A DNA stretch of 64,000 nt from Shimia sediminis (lineage in GTDB: Bacteria > Pseudomonadota > Alphaproteobacteria > Rhodobacterales > Rhodobacteraceae). This document shows positions 17,648-24,819 of the stretch, in pieces. The notes below the pieces were generated by a model, which saw only the letters and a list, made by a program, of their open reading frames with translations, was not told the origin of the DNA and ran no database searches. Made by a program: the position numbers and the translations under genes. The DNA lies in the NCBI RefSeq assembly GCF_003990645.1, contig NZ_RYZK01000001.1:682001-746000 (forward strand), given 5' to 3'. Position 1 is the first letter of the stretch. Every line of letters begins with the position of its first letter.

Positions 17648-18720
17648 TACATCACCGCCAGTGACTGGCCGGTGCGGGCAAAGCCCTGAAAAAAATCGTC
17701 GAACTTGTCGCAAGAGGTTTCAGCCCAGCCCACAACGGTCTGTGCATCCTCTGACAGGTGGTCCAGCACCACGGGGCGCATGGCTTGCCAATCGCCCGAG
17801 CGGTCCGGCAGCTTGTACATGCATTCCGACAGTTCACGCAGCGGCCCGGCCACCCCATCGGGGCGGAAAAACGCCATGCGTTCGGATGTCATCGGCTTGG
17901 TAAAGCTGTTGTGGCCGCAGACGTTCATCATCCAGTTGCACACCAGAAACTCGTGGTAATCGTCCTGCGGTGTGGTTTGCCGTCCGGTTTCCACATCAAA
18001 CATGTGGGTGTGGCGCACCAACCAGCTTTCCCAGAATTCCGGCACCTCGAAGCCGCCGTAGCGCAGGGCAATGCAGACCTCGGCCAGGAGGTCGGCGTTT
18101 TGTTCCAGAAAGGCGAGCAACCCGGTAAACTCAAGCGAGGTGCGGGTGTCATTGTCCAGCTGCGGATCCTTGCGGCCATATTCCGACAGGTAGAACACCG
18201 CGTGGGTCAGCTCGTAAGCGGCCTTTTTGTTGGGCATGGAAAAGGTTGCCGAGCGCGCGATGAACCCGCGCATCCGGTCTTCGAGCCCGGTGTCATCGGC
18301 CAGCGGATCAACCCCGCGGCGCAACATCAGGCGGCGGGCCTCCATGCGTTGCAGATCGGAAAGCTCTGCGTGGGCAAAACCCTGATCCGAGACCCATTTG
18401 GCAAGTGCCTCGCCCTTGGTGCCGGATACGCCGAGATCTTCGAGATCCAGGCAGATCGACAGAAGAAAGCGATAGTATTGCGGGAAAAAGCGCAGGCGGT
18501 CTTCGACCTTGGCATAGAAACCACGGTAGGCCTGTAGCGCTTCCTCGCCAGATTGAACGCCGGAACATTCAAGGATATTAAGGAGTTCCGCGTTTTCCTT
18601 CAACCAGAACACATCATCTCCAAAGCGACGATGATTGGCGAAGGACTGCATAAGCGCCGCGTGGCGCTCTTGCCTGGTTTGCCGCCGGGACGGGACGTTG
18701 AGTGCAATGATATTGGTCAT
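17647..18720 (-). CDS. Unknown 357-aa protein, partner of the TSGL-repeat protein
   Basis: I do not recognise this protein. It is soluble, mostly helical, and starts MTNIIALNVPSRRQTRQERH. Residues 171-182 (LTHAVFYLSEYG) form a striking His-containing motif, and 253-269 (DDYHEFLVCNWMMNVCG) is another with His and two Cys. Other visible features are LLSICLDLEDLGV (86-98) and a Cys-rich C-terminal third. No nucleotide-binding, radical-SAM, YcaO or kinase motif is visible. It lies 67 bases after the repeat gene and overlaps the downstream EamA gene by one base. It could be a modifying or binding partner of the repeat protein, but this is inference. Confidence 0.7.
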   Translation of the reverse strand: MTNIIALNVPSRRQTRQERHAALMQSFANHRRFGDDVFWLKENAELLNILECSGVQSGEEALQAYRGFYAKVEDRLRFFPQYYRFLLSICLDLEDLGVSGTKGEALAKWVSDQGFAHAELSDLQRMEARRLMLRRGVDPLADDTGLEDRMRGFIARSATFSMPNKKAAYELTHAVFYLSEYGRKDPQLDNDTRTSLEFTGLLAFLEQNADLLAEVCIALRYGGFEVPEFWESWLVRHTHMFDVETGRQTTPQDDYHEFLVCNWMMNVCGHNSFTKPMTSERMAFFRPDGVAGPLRELSECMYKLPDRSGDWQAMRPVVLDHLSEDAQTVVGWAETSCDKFDDFFQGFARTGQSLAVM

Positions 18721-18787
18721 GGTCTGTTTCCCTCTGGTCTGGAGAGGGCGCCTTTGCCCCAGCGCCCCGTTCCCGGTGTCGCGTGGA

Positions 18788-19372
18788 TTAAAGGCCCGAA
18801 GTGAACAGCGCGGTGCCTTCACCGGCGTCTGTTTCGGCCTTTGTCTCCGGGGCCAGACCCGAGGTGAACATCTGCACCAGACCACTGGTGAACATTTCAG
18901 TGCCTTCACCGGTTTCCGCGGCATTGCCGGTCGCGGCGAGACCCGAGGTGTACATTTCCACGAGGCCCGAGGTGAACAGATCCGTGCCGTCACCGGTTTC
19001 AGCTGCACCACCCGTGGCCGCCAGACCCGAGGTGTACATCTGAACCAGACCGCTGGTGAACATTTCGGTGGCATCGCCGGCTTCGGCCGAGGTGCCGCTG
19101 GCGGTCAGACCCGAGGTAAACATCTCAAGACCTTCACCTGCGGCTGTTTCAGCAGTCGCCTTGGGCGCCAGACCTGAGGTATACATGTGGACAAGACCCG
19201 AGGTGAACATCTCGGCCCCGTCTCCGGCCATGGCATCGGTTGCCATCTCTGGCGACAGACCTGACGTGAACATTTCAGTGTTCAGACCGTCATGCATGCT
19301 GGTACCGGACCGTTGCACCGAACGGTTCGCTAAGGTTTCGTTAACCATTTCGACAGTTTTTTGAGCGAGCAT
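18788..19372 (-). CDS. Small repeat protein with 11 (M/L)(F/Y)TSGL motifs, possible multi-core peptide precursor
   Basis: A 194-aa protein: residues 1-31 are a non-repetitive, polar leader (MLAQKTVEMVNETLANRSVQ onward) and 32-194 are repeats. TSGL occurs at 36-39, 57-60, 65-68, 86-89, 106-109, 114-117, 134-137, 142-145, 162-165, 170-173 and 191-194, ending exactly at the C-terminus. Most occur as doublets (EMFTSGL then V-Q/H/E-MYTSGL) on a 28-29-residue period, separated by Ala/Thr/Gly/Glu-rich spacers ending in G(D/E)G or similar. All 11 aromatic residues (8 Phe, 3 Tyr) occupy the same motif position. There is no Cys, signal peptide or membrane segment. The start ATG is preceded by TGGAGGG. 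It heads an operon with an unknown 357-aa protein and an EamA exporter. Confidence 0.78.
   Translation of the reverse strand: MLAQKTVEMVNETLANRSVQRSGTSMHDGLNTEMFTSGLSPEMATDAMAGDGAEMFTSGLVHMYTSGLAPKATAETAAGEGLEMFTSGLTASGTSAEAGDATEMFTSGLVQMYTSGLAATGGAAETGDGTDLFTSGLVEMYTSGLAATGNAAETGEGTEMFTSGLVQMFTSGLAPETKAETDAGEGTALFTSGL
18791..19279 (-). repeat. Tandem coding repeats, unit about 84-87 bp
   Basis: In-frame DNA repeats underlying the TSGL protein. Three consecutive units of 28, 28 and 29 codons are followed by a final half-unit; two earlier units carry only one TSGL. The Ser of TSGL is encoded by AGT, AGC, TCG and TCA in different copies, so the repeats are diverged at DNA level while the peptide is kept. 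Confidence 0.85.
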
Positions 19373-19763
19373 TGTTGAAGACCCTCCAGGTAAAGTTTGG
19401 TTATTGAAGTTTTGAGCACCTTCACGCTTGCACGTTAAACGGGTTTTGCAAAATGTTTTTTCACGTATTTGGGGTTATCAGCGCAGACCGCAACAATCGC
19501 AGCTAATGGTAATTGTCTGGTTTTAAACGAATTTTTTTCGAATATTTTTCCGACAAAATTCTGCCACATGCCCGCCGTATTTTCGCCACATTCTTCAAAC
19601 TCAACTTATAGGTGTGCTCGAATCTGCGACTCGCAAGCGCGAATCCCTGCCCCAAACCACGTCAGTTTTTTGCGGCGCAATCAGCGATTCTCTGTTCCGC
19701 TGCCTTGCCAGCCGAACCCCGGGAGGGCTACATCAGGGCAAACAAGAGGTCGGGGAGTACGGC
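19373..19763. other. Intergenic region between TSGL operon and exonuclease III (391 bp)
   Basis: AT-rich divergent region holding the upstream control sequences of both the TSGL gene (minus) and xth (plus). Runs such as AATTTTTTTCGAATATTTTT are present, and the TSGL ribosome site TGGAGGG is at 19383-19389. I see no convincing promoter pair, gene or RNA in it. Confidence 0.5.
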
Positions 19764-20543
19764 ATGAAAGTCGCCACGTTCAACATCAATGGCATCAAGG
19801 CGCGGATCAACGCCCTGCCCGACTGGCTGGATGAAGCCCAGCCCGACGTGGCGCTGTTGCAGGAAATCAAGTCGGTGGACGAGGCCTTTCCCCGCGAAAT
19901 CTTTGAAGAGCGCGGGTATCAGGTGGAAACACACGGTCAGAAATCGTTCAACGGCGTGGCCATCCTGTCGAAACTGCCGCTTGAGGATGTGACTCGCGGT
20001 CTGCCCGGGGATGACACCGACGAACAGGCCCGCTGGATCGAAGCCACGGTGATGGGCGACATCCCTATTCGCGTCTGCGGGCTGTACCTGCCCAACGGCA
20101 ATCCCTGTCCGGGGCCAAAGTATGAGTACAAGCTGGCGTGGATGCAGCGGCTTCAGGCACGGGCCGAAGCGCTGTTGGCAACGGAAGAGCCGTTTCTGAT
20201 GGCCGGTGACTATAACATCATTCCGCAAGACGAAGATGCCCGCCGCCCCGAGGTCTGGCAGGAGGATGCGCTGGCGCGCCCGGAAAGCCGTGCGGCCTTT
20301 CGCCGGTTGATGAACCTCGGCTTTACCGAGGCGTTTCGCGCCCGCACACAAGGGCCGGAACACTATTCATTCTGGGATTATCAGGCCGGAGCGTGGAACC
20401 GCGACGACGGTATCCGCATCGATCATTTCCTGCTCAGCCCCGGTTGCGCGGACCTGTTGCGGGACTGTCAGATCGACAAGGAGATCCGGGGCCGTGAAAA
20501 GCCTTCGGATCACGTGCCGGTCTGGGTCGAGCTGGCGGCCTGA
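19764..20543 (+). CDS. xth: Exodeoxyribonuclease III
   Basis: The 259-aa product is a class II AP endonuclease/3'-exonuclease for base excision repair. It begins MKVATFNINGIKARINALPDW, the family signature with the metal-binding Asn, followed by LLQEIKSVD (catalytic Glu), NVAILS-type GVAILSKLPL, AGDYNIIP (Asp/Asn) and DHVPVWVEL with the catalytic Asp-His near the end. The ATG at 19764 lies 8 bases after CGGGGAG. The much longer open frame to 19614 lacks homologous sequence. Confidence 0.95.
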   Translation: MKVATFNINGIKARINALPDWLDEAQPDVALLQEIKSVDEAFPREIFEERGYQVETHGQKSFNGVAILSKLPLEDVTRGLPGDDTDEQARWIEATVMGDIPIRVCGLYLPNGNPCPGPKYEYKLAWMQRLQARAEALLATEEPFLMAGDYNIIPQDEDARRPEVWQEDALARPESRAAFRRLMNLGFTEAFRARTQGPEHYSFWDYQAGAWNRDDGIRIDHFLLSPGCADLLRDCQIDKEIRGREKPSDHVPVWVELAA

Positions 20544-20546
20544 GAG

Positions 20547-21257
20547 CTAGTTCAGGTCCTTGTCTTTCCAGTACTTGGTGCCGGTGGCAGTGGTCGCCAC
20601 GCGCCAGCCCTTCTTGGACAGATAGAACACCCGGCGACCCTCAACGAACTGTACATCGCCGCGGTCATTGTCGTCGCCAACCATGGTGCTGGCCTCTGCC
20701 GTGGCATCGTAGCCGTTTTCGACAAACTGGTGATACAGCGCGGTGTCTTCGAACATGATCACCAGCTTGCGTTCAAATCCGCCGATGCCAAAAGAGATGC
20801 CCACCCCGCCGGTGCCCATCTTCATATAGGTGCGCGCATCGGTTTCGCGCACGACCGCCACCCCGCGGCCATATCCTGCGGCCGCCCCGATAAGGGTCAG
20901 CTGACGGGCATCAAAGGCCGCGTAGCCATAGCTTTTCTCGAACAGGGCCGCGGCTTCGGGGTTTTCCGCCAGCAAGAGCTGGAGGGTTTCATTGGCCACG
21001 CCGTCCATACGCGCGCGCGTCGCTTCGGGGGTGTCTTCGTTTGAGAGCATCGTGGCAGTGCCCTCGACCGTATTGTCAATCGCGGTGCCGACATCGCTGG
21101 CGGTGTTGCCAACGGCGGTGCCCACGTCGCTGGCCGTGTTGCCAACCGCTTGACCCGCTTCAGAGGCGCCTTTCTTGATCGATTTCCAAAGCCCTTCGGA
21201 GGATGCGGACATCGGGATGGCGCAGATCAGGGCAACACTCAGTAGCAAACGGGACAT
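20547..21257 (-). CDS. SYLF/YSC84 domain lipid-binding protein, periplasmic
   Basis: The 236-aa protein has a cleavable-looking signal (MSRLLLSVALICAIPMSASS) and then a tandem 11-residue repeat GNTASDVGTAV / GNTASDVGTAI near residues 38-59. The C-terminal half is the SYLF (YSC84-related) domain: YGYAAFDARQLTLIGAAAGYGRG, GTGGVGISFGIGGFERKLVI and FVENGYDATAEAS. SYLF domains bind phosphoinositides in eukaryotes and occur in bacterial envelope proteins. It is convergent with xth, with three bases between stops. Confidence 0.8.
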   Translation of the reverse strand: MSRLLLSVALICAIPMSASSEGLWKSIKKGASEAGQAVGNTASDVGTAVGNTASDVGTAIDNTVEGTATMLSNEDTPEATRARMDGVANETLQLLLAENPEAAALFEKSYGYAAFDARQLTLIGAAAGYGRGVAVVRETDARTYMKMGTGGVGISFGIGGFERKLVIMFEDTALYHQFVENGYDATAEASTMVGDDNDRGDVQFVEGRRVFYLSKKGWRVATTATGTKYWKDKDLN

Positions 21258-21361
21258 GGGCGAACCTTTTCATGGACTGATTTGCACAAAAGGTAACACG
21301 GATCACGGAAGGGAAAAGAGTTAAACCGTAAAAGCACGGGCCCAAACGCGGCGGGCGGCGA

Positions 21362-22537
21362 TCAATCCTGTTGGGTCACATCGTGGCGATAGATCCAGTC
21401 GAACTGCTGCAACAGCCGCTTCGGAGCCAGCCGGGACACCGCGCGCAGGCCCAGATGCGCGCCAAAACGGACCGGCGGGAAGCTGAGGTGGTATTTCCAG
21501 GCATTGCCGCTGGCAGTATCGATCACCTTGGTCGCGCGGTCGATGCGACGGGATTGATAGGCGGCCAGACCCGAGGCGGTGTCATCGGCCTTGGCCAGCG
21601 CATCGGCCAGAACCCAGGCGTCTTCCATGGCCATCACCGCCCCCTGGGCCATGAAAGGCAGGGTGGGATGGGCGGCGTCACCCAGAATGGCGGTGTTTTC
21701 GGCGGTCCAGTTGGGGGCAACCGGGTGGCGGAACAGGCCCCACAAGCCAACCTTGTCGACGCGGGCCAGCATCTGCGCGGCCTCACCGCCAAAATCGGCA
21801 AATGCCGCGCGGAGGTTGTCGGGGTCATCCTCGTGCATCCAGCCTTCGTCGGCCCAGCCCATGCGTTCCTGCACCATGACGAGGTTGATCAACTGCCCGC
21901 CCCGCAAGGGATAGCTGACCATGTGGCGTTTCGGCGCCATATGCACGCGAGCCACGGGAGGATGATTAAGATCGTTGGGAATTGTCGCGCGCCAGGCCAC
22001 CTGCCGGGTAAAGAACGGCGCAATGGTGCCGTTCAGAACCTTGCGGACACAGGAATGCAGCCCGTCCGCCCCCACCACGATATCAGTCTTGGTGCGCGCG
22101 CCATTGGCCAGCTGGATTTCCGGTATCGGCCCCGGATGCACGGTTTCGACATTCTGCAACAGGCGCAGCTTGATCCCCGCCTCGCGCGCGGCCTCGGCCA
22201 GGAGGTCCACCAGATCTGCGCGGTGCACAAAGAAATAGGGCTGATCGTCGGGCAACAGCCCCAGATCCAGCCGCGCCACCGGTTTCGAGGCGCGGTAATC
22301 GCGCAGTTCAACGGCCTGTCCCTGCACAGCCACGGCGCGAAAGGCATCGCCAAGCCCAAGCGCCTTGATGACGGCAAACCCATTGGGGCTGACCTGGATA
22401 CCGGCGCCGACCTCGGTGATGGCGGGGGCCTGTTCCAGTACGGTCACCTTCGCGCCGCGCGCGCGCAAGGCCAGAGCGGCAGTCAGACCGCCGATGCCGC
22501 CGCCAACGACCGAGATGTTTTTGCCCAAGAGACTCAT
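21362..22537 (-). CDS. FAD-dependent aromatic monooxygenase (salicylate hydroxylase-like)
   Basis: The 391-aa flavoprotein has an N-terminal Rossmann motif VVGGGIGGLTAALALRARG, a DG motif (VVGADGLHSCVRKVL) and the GD motif LGDAAHPTLPFMAQGA, diagnostic of class A aromatic hydroxylases. Such enzymes hydroxylate aromatic acids with NAD(P)H and O2. Salicylate, 3-hydroxybenzoate and 6-hydroxynicotinate hydroxylases are the closest familiar types, and the substrate cannot be assigned. No aromatic pathway genes are adjacent. It lies downstream of dksA behind an intrinsic terminator, so it probably has its own promoter in the short gap or relies on readthrough. Confidence 0.85.
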   Translation of the reverse strand: MSLLGKNISVVGGGIGGLTAALALRARGAKVTVLEQAPAITEVGAGIQVSPNGFAVIKALGLGDAFRAVAVQGQAVELRDYRASKPVARLDLGLLPDDQPYFFVHRADLVDLLAEAAREAGIKLRLLQNVETVHPGPIPEIQLANGARTKTDIVVGADGLHSCVRKVLNGTIAPFFTRQVAWRATIPNDLNHPPVARVHMAPKRHMVSYPLRGGQLINLVMVQERMGWADEGWMHEDDPDNLRAAFADFGGEAAQMLARVDKVGLWGLFRHPVAPNWTAENTAILGDAAHPTLPFMAQGAVMAMEDAWVLADALAKADDTASGLAAYQSRRIDRATKVIDTASGNAWKYHLSFPPVRFGAHLGLRAVSRLAPKRLLQQFDWIYRHDVTQQD

Positions 22538-22551
22538 GACTGCCTTTTGAA

Positions 22552-22581
22552 ACGAAAAACGCCGGGGATAAAGCCCCGGCG
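22552..22581 (-). terminator. Rho-independent terminator of dksA
   Basis: On the minus strand CGCCGGGG pairs with CCCCGGCG around a six-base loop, followed by TTTTT. It lies 28 bases after the dksA stop and just before the monooxygenase start. Confidence 0.85.
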
Positions 22582-22609
22582 CAATGTATCTTTTGTGAAA
22601 TCCAGCGGA

Positions 22610-23032
22610 TCAGTCGTCGCGATGCACTTTTTCGCGGCGCTCGTGCCGTTCCTGAGCCTCGAGGCTCATGGTGGCGATCGGACGCGCGTCCAGACGCTTG
22701 AGCGAGATCGGCTCACCGGTCACGTCGCAATAGCCGTATTCGCCTTCGTCAATGCGGCGCAGGGCCGAATCGATCTTGGCAACCAGCTTGCGCTGACGGT
22801 CACGTGTGCGCAGCTCCAATGCGCGATCGGTTTCTTCGCTCGCACGGTCCGAAACATCCGGAATATTGCGTGTGCTTTCCTGCAATGCTTCGATGGTGTC
22901 ACGGCTGTCGCCGAGGATTTCGTTGCGCCAGTCCACCAGTTTGCGGCGGAAATATTCGAGCTGGCGGTCGTTCATGAATGGTTCGTCTTCTGCGGGACGG
23001 TAGTCGTCGGGCAGGAAGTTCTCAGCTTTCAT
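22610..23032 (-). CDS. dksA: RNA polymerase-binding transcription factor DksA (non-zinc form)
   Basis: DksA works with ppGpp in the RNA polymerase secondary channel. The product (140 aa from ATG 23032) has the coiled-coil tip motif DVSDRA (residues 59-64, DxxDxA). The globular domain that normally carries four zinc-binding Cys reads GYCDVTGEPISLKRL and keeps only Cys102. Zinc-independent DksA proteins with one Cys are described in Rhodobacter sphaeroides. I prefer ATG 23032 because GAGGGAG lies six bases upstream; the open frame extends to 23083. Confidence 0.92.
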   Translation of the reverse strand: MKAENFLPDDYRPAEDEPFMNDRQLEYFRRKLVDWRNEILGDSRDTIEALQESTRNIPDVSDRASEETDRALELRTRDRQRKLVAKIDSALRRIDEGEYGYCDVTGEPISLKRLDARPIATMSLEAQERHERREKVHRDD

Positions 23033-23355
23033 GTCTGCTCCCTCAATGTGGCTAACGTCCGTAGCGGCATTTCCTTCAGACATCAGGCCCCCCTCTTGCT
23101 ATGGGCACGGCATTACTCCTGTTTGCGAGGATTGTCACTACCCTTACCGGGGCATTGGGGTGAAAATGTGGTCTCAACCTAGCGTTTCAAAGAAGTCTGC
23201 CCACCCGCCTGCCCGCAAAAGCGGCAAAACCCTTTGAAGTTATGGGGAAGTTATGGGCGGCGTTCGCCCGTGTTTCGACGTGACGTTGGGCTTCAAGTCA
23301 CTTGGAAAACCCTTTAGGGTGGCGCGAAGATTCACCGCACGCGCAGGAAAAACAC
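23033..23355. other. dksA/moxR divergent intergenic region with exact 11-bp duplication
   Basis: This 323-bp gap holds the dksA and moxR promoters. GAAGTTATGGG occurs twice in direct tandem (23236-23246 and 23247-23257), followed at once by a GGGCG/CGCCC hairpin (23255-23269). The duplication may be an operator or a slippage event. I see no gene in the region. Confidence 0.5.
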
Positions 23356-24195
23356 ATGAAATTCGAAGGCACCAAGAGCTATGTCGCCACAGAGGATCTG
23401 AACGTGGCCGTGAACGCCGCCGTGGCGTTGGAGCGTCCGCTTCTGGTCAAGGGTGAACCGGGCACCGGCAAGACCGAGCTGGCCCGCCAGGTGGCCGATG
23501 CGTTGGGTCTGCGCATGATCGAATGGAACATCAAATCCACCACCAAGGCGCAGCAGGGTCTTTATGAATACGACGCTGTCAGCCGCTTGCGGGATTCGCA
23601 GCTGGGCGAAGAGCGCGTGCATGACGTGAAGAACTACATCAAGAAGGGCAAGCTTTGGGAAGCTTTTGAGGCGGACGAGAAAATTGTTCTGTTGATCGAC
23701 GAAATCGACAAGGCCGATATCGAGTTTCCAAACGACCTTTTGCAGGAGCTCGACAAGATGGAGTTCCACGTCTACGAGACCGGCGAGACGATCAAGGCCA
23801 AACAGCGCCCGATCATGATCATCACCTCGAACAATGAAAAAGAACTGCCCGATGCCTTCCTGCGCCGGTGTTTCTTTCACTACATCCGATTCCCCGATCA
23901 CGACACCATGAAAGCCATCGTCGAAGTGCATCATCCGGGCATCAAGGAAAAGCTGCTGACCACTGCGCTGACGCAATTCTTCGAGATTCGCGAACAGCCG
24001 GGGCTGAAGAAAAAGCCCTCGACGTCAGAGGTGCTGGACTGGCTGAAACTCTTGCTGGCCGAAGACATGGACGCCGAGGATCTCGCCCGCGACGGGGCCA
24101 ATGCGCTACCCAAGTTGCATGGCGCGCTGTTGAAGAACGAACAGGACGTGCATCTGTTTGAACGACTGGCCTTTATGGCGCGCTCGGGACGGTAG
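23356..24195 (+). CDS. MoxR family AAA+ ATPase
   Basis: The 279-aa protein has Walker A GEPGTGKT (residues 33-40), Walker B VLLIDEIDKAD, a sensor-1 segment IITSNNEKELPDAF and an Arg-finger region LRRCFFHYIRF. MoxR ATPases act as chaperones and usually pair with VWA-domain proteins. The VWA partner here is likely the CoxE-like gene at 26358, separated by three genes. The start at 23356 follows CGCAGGAAAAACAC. The 166-base gap downstream contains a 16-bp palindrome. Confidence 0.9.
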   Translation: MKFEGTKSYVATEDLNVAVNAAVALERPLLVKGEPGTGKTELARQVADALGLRMIEWNIKSTTKAQQGLYEYDAVSRLRDSQLGEERVHDVKNYIKKGKLWEAFEADEKIVLLIDEIDKADIEFPNDLLQELDKMEFHVYETGETIKAKQRPIMIITSNNEKELPDAFLRRCFFHYIRFPDHDTMKAIVEVHHPGIKEKLLTTALTQFFEIREQPGLKKKPSTSEVLDWLKLLLAEDMDAEDLARDGANALPKLHGALLKNEQDVHLFERLAFMARSGR

Positions 24196-24220
24196 AGCCG
24201 ACTGTTGATGCAAATCGCGG

Positions 24221-24236
24221 AATTGTTGCAACAATT
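24221..24236. repeat. Perfect 16-bp palindrome AATTGTTGCAACAATT
   Basis: AATTGTTG and CAACAATT are exact inverted copies with no spacer, followed by TTACCGGGAACAATTTG. It lies 26 bases after the moxR stop and 124 bases before the GNAT gene, so it could be a weak terminator or an operator. Confidence 0.6.
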
Positions 24237-24360
24237 TTACCGGGAACAATTTGCGTCTGGCGTCCCGTGGGCCATACTATCGCCCTAAACCACTGTTAGT
24301 TTATCCGGGCCCGCCTCCCGAGCAGACCACAGCAGGGCCAAACAAGAATCGGAGCCAGAC

Positions 24361-24819
24361 ATGAGCCAGACTGACTCGCCCGTCACCATCCGGCCGTTAC
24401 AAGCCGGAGACGAGGCCGAATGGCGTGCACTTTGGACCGATTACCTGGCGTTTTATGAAACCTCTGTGCCGGAAGACGTCTATCAGACCACATGGTCACG
24501 GCTGCGCGGCAGCGACCCGCAGGATTTCTCCTGTATCGTGGCCGAACAGGACGGCAGGTTGGTGGGCCTGACCCATTACCTATTTCACCGTCATGCCTGG
24601 AAAGTGGAAAACATCTGCTATTTGCAGGACCTTTACGCCACGCCCGAAACCCGCGGCACCGGCATTGGCCGTGCCCTGATCGAGGCTGTCTATGAAGCCG
24701 CGGATGAGGCCGGGGCCAATGGCGTCTATTGGCTGACACAGGATTTCAATCACACCGCCCGGAAGCTTTATGACCGGATCGGCAAACTCACGCCCTTTAT
24801 TCGGTACCAACGCCCTTGA
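24361..24819 (+). CDS. GNAT family N-acetyltransferase
   Basis: A 152-aa acetyltransferase with the acetyl-CoA binding loop in YATPETRGTGIGRALIEAV (motif A, residues about 99-117) and a C-terminal strand ARKLYDRIGKLTPFIRYQ. Resembles small GNAT proteins such as those acting on polyamines or peptide N-termini. It overlaps the next gene by one base (TGATG), so the two are translationally coupled. The substrate is not predicted. Confidence 0.88.
   Translation: MSQTDSPVTIRPLQAGDEAEWRALWTDYLAFYETSVPEDVYQTTWSRLRGSDPQDFSCIVAEQDGRLVGLTHYLFHRHAWKVENICYLQDLYATPETRGTGIGRALIEAVYEAADEAGANGVYWLTQDFNHTARKLYDRIGKLTPFIRYQRP

Noticed and set aside
18788-19372. CRISPR-like repeat array
   Set aside because: The repeats are in-frame coding repeats of 84-87 bp with varying sequence and no unique spacers of uniform length, and no cas gene is present.
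21371-23182. A 603-aa plus-strand open frame over the monooxygenase and dksA
   Set aside because: Both covered minus-strand genes are clearly real and this frame spans an intrinsic terminator; its composition is that of antisense shadow.
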